Positions 28,601-36,469 of a DNA stretch of 64,000 bases are shown in pieces; position 1 is the first letter of the stretch, and each line of letters begins with the position of its first letter. The position numbers were made by a program, and so were the translations under genes. This DNA is from CAYGOC01 sp964351495 (lineage in GTDB: Bacteria; Chlamydiota; Chlamydiia; Chlamydiales; SM23-39), in assembly GCA_964351495.1 (NCBI GenBank), contig CAYGOC010000010.1, positions 1-64,000 of the forward strand. The letters run 5' to 3'. The notes under the pieces were generated by a model. It searched no databases. It was not told where the DNA came from and saw nothing but the letters and a program-made list of their open reading frames with translations.

Positions 28601-30018
28601 TAAATGAGGGGCTTTTCAATAATTTTGACTACATTTTTACGGTTTTAGTAAAGAAGCTGGCTAGTTTTTACGAAACATCGCCTTTTGAAGAAAAATGCCG
28701 GAGCTCTTTGCCTACGCTATTCATTTTAAAAGAATCTCTTACTTTATTTAGTGGAGAACCCACCGAATTTTACAATTTTTTACAGGAAGAGTGCTTTGGC
28801 CAAATTAAAACAACATCCGATATACATTTTTTAGCTACTTTCATGAACGAGATAAAAAAGATTTTTCCAAGGGGTTTGCCTGATGATGAAGTGCTGCCTT
28901 TCGAAAGTTTCTTTCAAAATGCAGTACTATATAAGAGTCAAGAAGATAAAAGGTATCTCATTCAAGATGTGTTTACACTGGTTCAACAAGAAAACCCGAA
29001 AGAAGGGGAGCAAAATATTAAGATAACCATGAGAAAACTAAACTCCCTTTTACAGGATTTAAAAGAGTTTTCAGATGAAGAAAGGCTGTACCTTGTGGGT
29101 AGTGAGCTTTCTTTAGATTGGGAGGAAGGAAATGGGTACCTTCTTGAAATAGCTGTTGGAGATAAAAAAGAGTTTATTTCTATAAAAAAAGTTTTGAGAG
29201 ACTTTTTACAGCCCCAACAAGTGGTGCAACCTATGGTGGAGCCTGTTGGAAATGTTGATTATAGAAGAGGCGAAGATGTGCATAAAAGAGATGAAAAAAT
29301 CTCTCAGGCTTTAACTGCTTTGCGAAAATCGCAGGCAGAACAGGATGTAGAATCAGCTTGTAAAAGAGCAGAAACGTATATTAAAGGGGAATTGGAAAAA
29401 AAAGGCAGCCCGTGGTTTATAAATAAAGGAAAAATTAAAGCAGCTCTTTGGAATGAAACGGGAGATTATACCGACCCTTTTTACGGGCTATTAGCTAAGG
29501 ATAAAGAAAACTTTTCTGTGTATGGAAATAAAACAACCGGCAGAGAAATTCTGGGAAGATGCTGGCTTGTGTGGGAAAGACAAAATGAGGAAGATAAGCT
29601 CTCTTTGGAAAGAGGGTTTATTAGTGCTTTAACTACTAGTTTTGAGAATGAAAAGCTGGTTTGTAATCAAGGAAAAACAACTCGTTTATTTAGCGCTTTA
29701 CAAGGATATCATGAAGCTATATCCATAGATCCGGAGGCGCAATTAGTTAGAAGATTGTTTACTGGAAATAGGATAAAAAGAAAACCAACTCCTAGATTGA
29801 ATCCAGCACCTATAGCGGAAACAGAAATAGTTAAGAGGTTTTATTATAACCCGGAAAGGCAGAAAATAACAGATTATAATCATATCCTGCAGGAGCTAGT
29901 AAATTTTCTTATGGAAAATCCGGAAGCCTTTTTTAGGGGTGATGTAGCAAAAGTTACAGAGCAGATCCATGACACTGCTTCCTATTTCTACGATAAAGGA
30001 GAAGAGCCTATTTTTTAG
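25663..30018 (+). CDS. 1451-residue helical protein of unknown function
   Basis: A single intact frame begins with ATG after an A-rich AAAAAAGG stretch. The product is acidic/basic alternating and almost entirely predicted alpha-helical, rich in K, E, L and F, with no signal peptide. A mildly hydrophobic N-terminal stretch (about 30-90) is the only possible membrane contact. The middle, about residues 100-1150, resembles a helical repeat solenoid without a recognisable repeat signature. The last 200 residues are more mixed, with a basic Pro-rich hinge (about 1365-1385). No catalytic motif was recognised. It stands next to the paralogue A/B/C block and converges with the pseudouridine synthase gene. 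Confidence 0.85.
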   Translation: MSFSSCIKSTEDQKFLLREVPSVGVVDRVYAAAYAIFIKAEFFIRDAGRFLQERAPFLRRVSTRPASPIQLSFSGLYYLTLLYTGTKNLVQKARNEEESSLTKEKKQELVKALENSILKSWQEEAFFTKLQEASTDFVDNFIARLQETKLASPDDKEKLIQFFLQDANFDDYRSFFERWEQQFYSQEWERTKENYQSGKKLSKFLNKHLGDATALYVLKVANSVPEKHQKEFLEIIVPKLKGNEESFFASVVKFAQNKKGDSQECGEFLSAILEVSHLLTGCIQSQNTSEKIAEKLLLLFCSQQEQLNKFLQFLNEGSFTELAKEKRDVSEILVYVFLCSELKDKFQKHYSFFAKRILDENKSHFAIGPDCIQTAITKVEEFKTIATLIEETDIKKFLEEPKNPAIDRSLSIEDLRTVCEYVNSTGGNNAEKKELFTKLLRVVQKIRGFPVSELLYLVETLQDNGLNDSELMSFIQDVCGPLSFFSEASLFLKRHKEEEDHLIPYLVSLIREYQTVQSPLVQMRFFSLKLGNCSRFLKSFEKVFSRLYADETTENFKGFLIKELQKDSQAVLAALDKLKALKDMWIDLSNFISLVKNNLQGFSTLKITEYLGRFWENRPFQKEEDYWEIITSLAGLYPDKEGSYQEWSFYQSLESVLEQNEKGPLTKDQIVSLIGSTKLVLEKAAEKGSKDTKDWIYFYTKVRESLGKEDAGEKIFSNFCSLIEKMPLKLASAFFDLAGEKAFVPGNSIGKYWIQKGFSLWRDKLENKKDFQFFLEKVDSLPEFSTPFLSEYVQKELYKLTERYVEETKKEEEKKILEELQQKIEKWNFLEGVLTKSNGYKQFVSATEIVSDFQRTKNPEAINKELYFFFFSQFTRFKYSSDIETVFKVYQENLQTLCELGNNLAGNQEEDLFSFILSCVTLQKASSEKENTKIAAKLRNFLWACSEITKNKGSLIKGDLSLLKMVLFGLKEHLDSMEKLNEGLFNNFDYIFTVLVKKLASFYETSPFEEKCRSSLPTLFILKESLTLFSGEPTEFYNFLQEECFGQIKTTSDIHFLATFMNEIKKIFPRGLPDDEVLPFESFFQNAVLYKSQEDKRYLIQDVFTLVQQENPKEGEQNIKITMRKLNSLLQDLKEFSDEERLYLVGSELSLDWEEGNGYLLEIAVGDKKEFISIKKVLRDFLQPQQVVQPMVEPVGNVDYRRGEDVHKRDEKISQALTALRKSQAEQDVESACKRAETYIKGELEKKGSPWFINKGKIKAALWNETGDYTDPFYGLLAKDKENFSVYGNKTTGREILGRCWLVWERQNEEDKLSLERGFISALTTSFENEKLVCNQGKTTRLFSALQGYHEAISIDPEAQLVRRLFTGNRIKRKPTPRLNPAPIAETEIVKRFYYNPERQKITDYNHILQELVNFLMENPEAFFRGDVAKVTEQIHDTASYFYDKGEEPIF

Positions 30019-30024
30019 AGGGCT

Positions 30025-30708
30025 CTACCCAAAAGAGGCGATTTCAGAAGAGGTTAAAGAGCGACTTTCTCCCTCTTTGAGAGTTCCTAAGTAAAGAGGT
30101 CCTATTCTGATTCTTTTTAAAGAAAAAGAAAAAATACCTGCCTTTTGAGCCATATGCCGTACCTCTCTTTTCTTTCCTTCTTTTACCGTAACAGATAGGG
30201 TGTAACGATTGATTTTAAAAACCCGAACAGGGATCACTTTCTTTTTCTCTATAAAAATACCCTTCTTTATAGTTTCTATTTGCTTTTCTTCTATAGGGTG
30301 CATGCTTTTTATCAGATATTCTTTTTCTAAATTCGAAGAAGGATGGATTACTTTTTGGCTAAAGTGACCGTCGTTGGTAATCAGTAAAAGACCTGTTGTA
30401 TCTTTATCCAGCCTTCCTACCGGAAAAAGGCGGAGATGTTTGGGGAAAAAATCGATAACAAGCCTTTCTTTTTCCCTTCTTTTACAAGAAGAGAGGGTGT
30501 TTTTAGGTTTATGGAATAAAAAATAGTACTTCTTCTCTTTTGTGATTTTTTTTCCTTGAAAACAGATTTCATCCTGTTCTAAATCGACTTGAGTTTGAGG
30601 GAGAAGTGTTTTTTCCCCATTTACCCATACCTTTCCTTCTAAAATCGACTTTTCAGCAGATCTTCTAGAGGCAATTCCTGCCGCGGCTAAAGCTTTAGAG
30701 AGTCTCAT
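30025..30708 (-). CDS. rluB: rRNA pseudouridine synthase, RsuA/RluB family
   Basis: This enzyme isomerises a uridine in rRNA. The 227-residue product has an N-terminal S4 RNA-binding domain (RLSKALAAAGIASRRSAEK) and the catalytic GRLDKDTTGLLLITNDG motif with its aspartate. It also has the KEYLI and VKEGKKREVRHM motifs of the family. Position next to gpmA agrees with chlamydial CT723-CT722 order (from memory). The RluB/RsuA/RluE subtype cannot be fixed from motifs alone. Confidence 0.9.
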   Translation of the reverse strand: MRLSKALAAAGIASRRSAEKSILEGKVWVNGEKTLLPQTQVDLEQDEICFQGKKITKEKKYYFLFHKPKNTLSSCKRREKERLVIDFFPKHLRLFPVGRLDKDTTGLLLITNDGHFSQKVIHPSSNLEKEYLIKSMHPIEEKQIETIKKGIFIEKKKVIPVRVFKINRYTLSVTVKEGKKREVRHMAQKAGIFSFSLKRIRIGPLYLGTLKEGESRSLTSSEIASFG

Positions 30709-30755
30709 AGTCTATAAAAAGATTTTTCTGCTAGGATACCAAAAAAAGGGGAAAA

Positions 30756-31463
30756 ATGACAGCTTTCCTAGAGAAAAAGCCACTTCTTATCTTGATGAGG
30801 CATGGACAATCGGTGTGGAATCAAAAAAATTTATTTACAGGATGGGTGGATATCCCTTTAAGCGAAAAAGGGATTAAAGAGGCTTTGGAAGGGGGAGAAA
30901 AAATCAAAAAAATCCCCTTAGATGTGATCTTTACCTCTTCTTTGATAAGAGCCCACATGACCCTTTTGCTCGCTATGTTGCCCCACGCTTCTAAAAAGGT
31001 GCCTGTTTTTATCCATGAAGACAAAAAACGGTTTCAGTGGTCTCAGATTCATTACCAAAAAGCCGAAAAAGGGACTATTCCCGTTTATAGCTCTTGGAAG
31101 TTAAATGAGAGAATGTACGGGAACCTACAAGGAATGAACAAGGAAGATGCCAGAAAACAATATGGGAAAGAGCAAGTAAAAATTTGGAGACGCAGCTTTG
31201 ATATAGCGCCTCCGGAAGGAGAAAGCCTAAAAGATACAGCCAAAAGAGCGCTTCCCTTTTTTTTTAAAAATATAGAACCTTTCTTACAAAATAAAAAAAC
31301 GGTTTTTTTGGTAGCCCATGGAAATTCTTTAAGGGCCATTTTGATGAAGCTTGAAAATTTAGATAAAAAACAAATTTTAGAGCTTGAAATTCCTACAGGA
31401 GAGCCTATTATCTATAGGTATCAACGAGGACAATACACGAAAGTACATGGAAATTTTTTTTGA
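30756..31463 (+). CDS. gpmA: 2,3-bisphosphoglycerate-dependent phosphoglycerate mutase
   Basis: This enzyme interconverts 3- and 2-phosphoglycerate in glycolysis. The 235-residue product has the phosphohistidine motif LMRHGQSVWN (His16), the FTGWVDIPLSEKG segment, LNERMYGNLQG, and the second catalytic histidine in VAHGNSLRAI. Length is normal for the BPG-dependent type. Its last 17 bases overlap the NifS-like gene, so both are probably co-translated. Confidence 0.96.
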   Translation: MTAFLEKKPLLILMRHGQSVWNQKNLFTGWVDIPLSEKGIKEALEGGEKIKKIPLDVIFTSSLIRAHMTLLLAMLPHASKKVPVFIHEDKKRFQWSQIHYQKAEKGTIPVYSSWKLNERMYGNLQGMNKEDARKQYGKEQVKIWRRSFDIAPPEGESLKDTAKRALPFFFKNIEPFLQNKKTVFLVAHGNSLRAILMKLENLDKKQILELEIPTGEPIIYRYQRGQYTKVHGNFF

Positions 31464-32559
31464 CAACCATAGATCTTCTCCCATAGCTTCCTTTGTAAAA
31501 GAGGCTTTTCCGCTATTTTCCCCTTATTGGGCTTCCCCATCTTCTGAGCATGCTTTAGGGGAAAAGGGGAAAAAAGAGATCCCTGCTTTATTAGGTCCCT
31601 TTTTCGATCTGGTACAAGCAAATACAGAAACGCCTGTTTTTTCAGGAAGAAAAGAAGAGATCGTAGAAAAGCTTGCTTTACACATTTTTTTAGAAAAGAC
31701 CCTTTTAGAAGGGAAAAACCATTTTTTCGTGGCTTCTAAGATAGAGCATGCCAATTTGTGGAATAAGCTAGAAGAAAGGGGGTGCTTTGTTTGGGAAATT
31801 CCCAGAGATAAAGAGGGGCTTTTTGATCTAGTGGAGCTTGGAAAAAAGCTTTCGGAAAAAACGGCTTTAGTCATGGCGTTTTGGGCAGAGAGATTTTCCG
31901 GGATTATTCAGCCTATAGAGGAGCTCTCTTTTTTATGTGAAGAAAACAAGGTAGATCTTTATGTAGATGCTACTTTTGCTGTGGGGAAGATGTTTCTCCT
32001 TTTTGAGGAACTGGCTATTTCCTTTCTGCACTTTGAAATTTGGCCCATTCATGGACTCTCAGAGGAGAGTTTTTTATTAACTAAAAAAGACAATTCTCTA
32101 TCGGAGCTATTTTCCCAAAAGAAATGGAACATCGCAAAGCTTGCTATGGCGAGCGCTTCTTGCAAACAAGCTCTTTTGTATTTAGATGCAGGAACCCTTA
32201 AAATGGGCGCTCTTCGAGATCTTTTTGAAGCGGAGATAGAAAAACGGTTCGTCGGAGCTAAGAAAATGTTTACGGGGTTATTAAGGCTTCCTAATACTTC
32301 TGTAATCTATTTCCCCAAAGTATCTAAAGAGCTTCTTTCTTTTTACTTAAACAAAAAAAAATTATACGTTCCTGAGAGGACCCCCTTATTAGATGAGTTT
32401 TGTAAAAAGATAAAAAAAGAAGAAGAGGCTTTTTTTATGAGTGCTTTTTCTTTTTCTAGATATACAACAGAAGAGGAGATACTCCAAGGTATACAGGTTT
32501 TACAAGAGACTTTGCAAAAAATGCAGATCTTTACCGAACAGGCAGAGGGGCTTATTTAA
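31447..32559 (+). CDS. NifS-like protein lacking PLP lysine and catalytic cysteine
   Basis: The fold is that of group I cysteine desulfurases: FFDNHRSSP near the start, an IEHANLW equivalent of the IEHPAV motif, YVDATFAVGK for the D-A-x-x-x-x-G-K region, and a SFSRYTTEEEI C-terminal motif. However, the PLP-lysine position (normally S-x-H-K-x-x-G-P) reads EIWPIHGLSEES, and no cysteine occupies the S-x-S-A-C loop, which reads YVPERTP. It is therefore unlikely to desulfurate cysteine. The ATG at 31447 is preferred over an upstream TTG at 31384 that would sit deeper inside gpmA. It is followed by the similarly degenerate NifU-like gene. Confidence 0.85.
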   Translation: MEIFFDNHRSSPIASFVKEAFPLFSPYWASPSSEHALGEKGKKEIPALLGPFFDLVQANTETPVFSGRKEEIVEKLALHIFLEKTLLEGKNHFFVASKIEHANLWNKLEERGCFVWEIPRDKEGLFDLVELGKKLSEKTALVMAFWAERFSGIIQPIEELSFLCEENKVDLYVDATFAVGKMFLLFEELAISFLHFEIWPIHGLSEESFLLTKKDNSLSELFSQKKWNIAKLAMASASCKQALLYLDAGTLKMGALRDLFEAEIEKRFVGAKKMFTGLLRLPNTSVIYFPKVSKELLSFYLNKKKLYVPERTPLLDEFCKKIKKEEEAFFMSAFSFSRYTTEEEILQGIQVLQETLQKMQIFTEQAEGLI

Positions 32560-32662
32560 TAGTAAGCAGATTTTCTAATATTGCTTGTAGTTTGTTTTAC
32601 CCTGAAAATAATGGGTAAAAATCAAATGGTTTTAGTGTACGAATCTATTACAAGGAAAGTTT

Positions 32663-33373
32663 ATGAGTTGGTCTTTATATACAGAAAAGATGAAAGAGGC
32701 TTTGAAAAATCCCCTTTTTTGTGGGGCTTTTTCAAAAGCAAAGCCTGGTATGCGCCTTGTTATAGGAAATCAGAAAAGAGGCTCCTCCCGAATTTGTTTT
32801 TATTGGATAGTAGATGAAGAAGATGGAGTAATTTCTGATATCGCATACCAGGTTATAGGAGAGAGCGCTTTGGTAGCTTTTGTAGAAATTACTGCCTCCC
32901 TTTTAATCCGAAAAACCTATGACCAAGCTTCTAGAGTCTCTTCTGAGCTTATAGAAAAGACAGCCGGTATAAAAGAGCCTTGTAAAGACTGGGATAGTTT
33001 GTATAACCATATTTTGCTTGTGATAGATGAGATGGTAGAAACCTGTTTTGATATTCCTTTTGTCCAAACTTACGAGGATACCCCTTTGTCTTTGGATGGG
33101 GAGGCAGAAATTTTAGAAGATTGGCCTTTATATCCTTTAGAAAAGAAACTTGCCTTAATAGAAAAGACTTTAGAAGAGAAAATTCGTCCCTATATAGAAC
33201 TAGATGCCGGGGGAGTTGAAATCATACGGTTAAGTGATAAAGAAGAGCTAACGATTCGTTATTTGGGCAACTGTACAGGGTGTTATGCTTCAACAGGATC
33301 TACTCTTTCTGCCATACAAAATATCTTACAAACCTATCTTCATCCGAGCATTCAAGTAATTCCGGAGCTTTAA
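32663..33373 (+). CDS. NifU-like protein, N-domain degenerate, C-terminal NFU domain intact
   Basis: The 236-residue product has an N-terminal IscU/NifU_N-like half (NPLFCGAF, then DGVISDIAYQVIG). The usual C-G-D and G-C-G cysteine ligands are absent; the latter reads GESALVAF. The C-terminal NFU domain keeps its cluster-binding C-x-x-C in GNCTGCYAST (about residues 208-217). It could therefore still carry a cluster on the NFU part. AAGGAAAG lies at a suitable distance before the ATG. Its last 4 bases overlap the end of the convergent birA. Order NifS-like then NifU-like matches chlamydial CT721-CT720 (from memory). Confidence 0.85.
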   Translation: MSWSLYTEKMKEALKNPLFCGAFSKAKPGMRLVIGNQKRGSSRICFYWIVDEEDGVISDIAYQVIGESALVAFVEITASLLIRKTYDQASRVSSELIEKTAGIKEPCKDWDSLYNHILLVIDEMVETCFDIPFVQTYEDTPLSLDGEAEILEDWPLYPLEKKLALIEKTLEEKIRPYIELDAGGVEIIRLSDKEELTIRYLGNCTGCYASTGSTLSAIQNILQTYLHPSIQVIPEL

Positions 33374-34104
33374 CAGAAGATATCTGCAGAGTAGATTTCT
33401 TTTATAGAGTTATCCTCCATGCGGAGTTTTAAGGCCCCTTTAGAAGTGACTCCTTCACAAATTCCTTGATATAGGGTGTTTTCTGTTTTGCAGGAAATGG
33501 GAATGCCTTTATAGGCAAGCAAAGACTCATACTCTTGATGAAAATAAGAAAAGCCTTCTTTTTTAAAACAAGCAAGGTCTTGTAGAAAAAAAGGCTGTAG
33601 CTCTTCTAAAAATAGTATGGGGTCTTCTTTTTTTTTTGTTTCAAGCCATAAAGATGTAGCCTTTTGATCTATTTTTTGGACAAGAGGGGCGTCTAAATTT
33701 AGGTTTACCCCCAATCCTAAAAATATCTGGTAGCCCTCTTCTTCTAAAGAAGCTTCACACAAAATGCCTGCCAGTTTTTTACCGGAAAGGAGAACGTCAT
33801 TGGGCCACTTTACTTTGGGAGAGAGTCCCTTTTTTTGTAAAAGTTTTACCAGGCTCAAAGAGAGCATTTGCGCCAAACAAGTAAGGTCTTTAGTGGCTTT
33901 TTTCAGAAAAAAAGCATAGGTAGCAAAGAGGTTTCCTTTTTCTGAGAGCCAAGGCCTGCCTGGTTTTCCTCTTCCTTTTGTTTGCTTTTCTGCGGTTATA
34001 CAAAGGATTTTTTCTTTAGAAGAAAGGTCTTTTTTCCAAGCTTTTTTTGCTAAGTCTTGGGTAGAGGAAATGGTTTTTAGGTGTATGTAGGTAATAGCTC
34101 CCAA
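33370..34104 (-). CDS. birA: biotin--[acetyl-CoA-carboxylase] ligase (no DNA-binding domain)
   Basis: BirA attaches biotin to the biotin carboxyl carrier protein of acetyl-CoA carboxylase. The 244-residue product is the monofunctional type: the catalytic core starts at once and no helix-turn-helix is present. Motifs seen are KGRGKPGRPWLSEKGNL, VKWPNDVLLSGKKLAGIL and a GLGVNLNLDAP segment. No ATG lies at the expected start. TTG at 34104 gives the natural N-terminus TYIHLKTISSTQDLAKK, with the family STQ-type substrate loop. Confidence 0.92.
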   Translation of the reverse strand: MGAITYIHLKTISSTQDLAKKAWKKDLSSKEKILCITAEKQTKGRGKPGRPWLSEKGNLFATYAFFLKKATKDLTCLAQMLSLSLVKLLQKKGLSPKVKWPNDVLLSGKKLAGILCEASLEEEGYQIFLGLGVNLNLDAPLVQKIDQKATSLWLETKKKEDPILFLEELQPFFLQDLACFKKEGFSYFHQEYESLLAYKGIPISCKTENTLYQGICEGVTSKGALKLRMEDNSIKEIYSADIFC

Positions 34105-34204
34105 AATAAACCCAATTTTTTAGGCTTTAGTGTACTTAGAAATCTATTTTCGATTAACTTTTAAAGAGGATAGGATGCTATTTTCTAGCTAACAGGTATA
34201 TCCC

Positions 34205-35329
34205 ATGTGGAGCTCAAAATATTTTTCCAGGCTAGACTATAAGGTTTTGTTTCTTATTTTTCTTTTAATGGGTTTTTCCCTGCTTATTATTAGCTCCACT
34301 ACACAAGAGGGACCTTCCTTTTCTTTTTTTACAGGATGCGTGAAAAACCAGATAAGGGCATTTGTTCTAGGGTGGGGGCTTTTCTTCTTTTTTGCCGGAT
34401 TTGATTATCAAAAATTACGGGAATGGACCTGGATTTTATATCTTTTGATGATTCTTTCTTTAGTGGGTCTTTATTTTACAAGCGCTATGAATCAGGTTCA
34501 CAGATGGTATTATATTCCTTTTATAAAAATGACGGTACAGCCTTCTGAATATGCAAAGTTGATTGTAGTGATCACACTGGGCTGGTTTTTAGAAAGAAAA
34601 GGAGAAAAAATGGGGCAGCTAATCCCTTCTTTGCAGCTTACCTTTCTTCTTGTCCTGCCTTTTTTATTGATAGTAAAACAGCCTGACTTAGGTTCCGCTT
34701 TAGTTCTTATTCCGATCTTTTTAATTATGGCCTATTTAGGCGGGATGCATACACAGCTCTTTAAAGGGTTTTTTTATGGATTTTCTTGTATCTTTGTTTT
34801 TATTTTGGCTATTTTTTTAGGGTTTTTATCTCATGAAAATATGAAGCCTTTTGTTACACGCTTTATGAAGCCTTACCAATTTGAAAGGCTGAGTCCCCAT
34901 ACCTATCATCAAAGAGCTTCCAAAACGGCCATTGCTATTGGAGGATTAAAAGGCACCGGGTGGGGGAAAGGTTCTTTTTCCTCTCAAAAATGGCTTCCTG
35001 CTCCCCATACCGATTCTGTATTTTCTTCTTTAGGTGAGGAGTTTGGTCTTTTGGGAATGGGAGCATTGCTACTTCTTTTTTTAGGAATAATTTATCAAGG
35101 ATTTCGCACTTGTTCTTGTGCAAAAGATACTTATGGATCTTTTTTAGCTTCGGGGTTGACTGTCTATCTTGCAATGCATATGGTAATGAATATAGCGATG
35201 ATGTGTGGTTTTTTACCCATATCGGGAGTTCCTCTGGTTTTGGTAACCTATGGTTCTAATTCTGTTTTAGTTACCATGGCAGCTTTAGGAATCTTACAAA
35301 GTATTTATACAAGAAGGTTTATGTTTTAA
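34205..35329 (+). CDS. rodA: SEDS-family peptidoglycan polymerase RodA
   Basis: RodA is an integral-membrane glycosyltransferase that polymerises lipid II during cell elongation or chlamydial polarised division. The 374-residue product has about ten membrane segments and SEDS signatures, including VKQPDLGSALVLIPIFL, LGGLKGTGWGKGSF-type residues, HTDSVFSSLGEEFGLLG, and the C-terminal LPISGVPLVLVTYGSNS. RodA rather than FtsW is favoured by the HTDSVFSSLGEE form and by synteny with birA (chlamydial CT725-CT726, from memory). Its stop overlaps the next ATG (TAATG). Confidence 0.92.
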   Translation: MWSSKYFSRLDYKVLFLIFLLMGFSLLIISSTTQEGPSFSFFTGCVKNQIRAFVLGWGLFFFFAGFDYQKLREWTWILYLLMILSLVGLYFTSAMNQVHRWYYIPFIKMTVQPSEYAKLIVVITLGWFLERKGEKMGQLIPSLQLTFLLVLPFLLIVKQPDLGSALVLIPIFLIMAYLGGMHTQLFKGFFYGFSCIFVFILAIFLGFLSHENMKPFVTRFMKPYQFERLSPHTYHQRASKTAIAIGGLKGTGWGKGSFSSQKWLPAPHTDSVFSSLGEEFGLLGMGALLLLFLGIIYQGFRTCSCAKDTYGSFLASGLTVYLAMHMVMNIAMMCGFLPISGVPLVLVTYGSNSVLVTMAALGILQSIYTRRFMF

Positions 35330-35784
35330 TGGATAAGCAAAGTGGTAAGCATAGTTTCCTTTTTTCTCCCTATAACTGGGCAGGGGAAGGGAAAATTCTT
35401 TTAAATATGGTAGAAGAGAATTTGCGGTTTTTAGCCAATTGGAATGTAGGGAATAAGGATTTAGCAGGGAAGATTCAATGTGTGCAGGAAATACAAATTC
35501 ATGGTCTTTCTGAGAATATGAGAAATGAGATCTCTTTTTTTGACTTTCAGCCGAAAACGTTTTCTGTAGAAATGGAAAACCAAAATGTAGGCAAAGTGAT
35601 AGGAAAAGGGGTCTATGATGACAAAAATGTGGCTTGGGAGTTTCGAGATAATGAACTGAGTTTCGAAGGTTTTGAGAATTATACTCTTATAAAAGAGGGT
35701 CATTACCGAATGTATGCCGAATATGTCTCATCTAGCGATCAGTTTAGAACGCAAATTCAGGGGGAAATTTGGGTAAGAAATTAG
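35329..35784 (+). CDS. conserved-looking hypothetical protein coupled to rodA
   Basis: A 151-residue soluble protein starts inside the rodA stop codon. It is predicted beta-rich in the second half (VGKVIGKGVYDDKNVAWEFRD) with no signal peptide or cysteines that suggest an enzyme. The end overlaps the next, lipoprotein-like gene by 16 bases. Tight coupling suggests a shared role in the envelope, but no family is recognised. Confidence 0.65.
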   Translation: MDKQSGKHSFLFSPYNWAGEGKILLNMVEENLRFLANWNVGNKDLAGKIQCVQEIQIHGLSENMRNEISFFDFQPKTFSVEMENQNVGKVIGKGVYDDKNVAWEFRDNELSFEGFENYTLIKEGHYRMYAEYVSSSDQFRTQIQGEIWVRN

Positions 35785-36125
35785 TAAAAAAAGCCTTTTT
35801 AGTAGGGGCTCTTCTTCTGTTTTTCTCTTGCGGGATGGGACATAAGATTGTTACTATGGAGAGTTTTTCTTCTGTTTCTATAGGGGAAACCTGCGAGTCG
35901 GTAAGAGAAAGATTGGGAAAGCCTTATCTCGTGAAAAAGGAAGAAAATGGCAGGGTAGAATATGTCTATATAGAACGGATATACGGAAATACCATGAACC
36001 AAGAAGAGAGACACTACCGAATCTTTTTTAAAGAAGGGAAGGTAGTAGAAAAAAAGATAAGCTCAGAGTCTCCCGGGGTATTTCAAAGAAATAGTATAGA
36101 CATCCAAACAAGCGCTAATTTTTAG
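35769..36125 (+). CDS. small lipoprotein, BamE/SmpA-like
   Basis: The 118-residue product has a lipoprotein signal (lipobox FFSC, Cys21) and a compact domain with the SmpA/BamE pattern: a SIGETCESVRERLGKPY helix-turn, a VEYVYIERIYG strand and HYRIFFKEGKVVEKK. BamE-type proteins assist outer-membrane protein insertion. The likely start is TTG at 35769, overlapping the previous gene by 16 bases; no ATG occurs near the signal. It overlaps the end of convergent rpsJ by 4 bases. The assignment is by pattern only. Confidence 0.55.
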   Translation: MGKKLVKKAFLVGALLLFFSCGMGHKIVTMESFSSVSIGETCESVRERLGKPYLVKKEENGRVEYVYIERIYGNTMNQEERHYRIFFKEGKVVEKKISSESPGVFQRNSIDIQTSANF

Positions 36126-36448
36126 GCTCGGATGGTAATGTCTACTCCTTCTGCAACAGGAAGCACCTTTAGTTTATCGATAGTATCAGGAGTTGGGATA
36201 ATATCTAACATTCTCATATGAGTATGAATAGAAAACTGTTCTCTTGACTTTCTATCTACGTGAGGAGAGCGGAGAACGGTATAAATTTCCCTTCTTGTAG
36301 GAAGAGGAATCGGTCCCACTACTCTAGCGCCCGTTCTTTTTGCTGTCTCTATTATATCAGCAGTAGATCTATCTAAAGCTCTTTGGTCGTACGCCTTTAA
36401 GCGGATTCGAATTTTTTTCTGTGGTTTAGTTGTAGTTTGTTTTGACAT
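36122..36448 (-). CDS. rpsJ: 30S ribosomal protein S10
   Basis: S10 is a head protein of the 30S subunit. The 108-residue product has the full family sequence, with IRIRLKAYDQRALDRS, VGPIPLPTRREIYTVLRSPH and HMRMLDIIPTPDTIDKL. It ends the rpsL-rpsG-fusA-rpsJ unit, the arrangement found in chlamydiae, where S10 sits with the str cluster. Confidence 0.98.
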   Translation of the reverse strand: MSKQTTTKPQKKIRIRLKAYDQRALDRSTADIIETAKRTGARVVGPIPLPTRREIYTVLRSPHVDRKSREQFSIHTHMRMLDIIPTPDTIDKLKVLPVAEGVDITIRA

Positions 36449-36469
36449 AATCCCTTTTTTATCCCTTCT

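Noticed and set aside
32581..32817. 78-residue frame overlapping the NifU-like start
   Set aside because: It is out of frame with the NifU-like gene, which has a proper ribosome binding site and family motifs.
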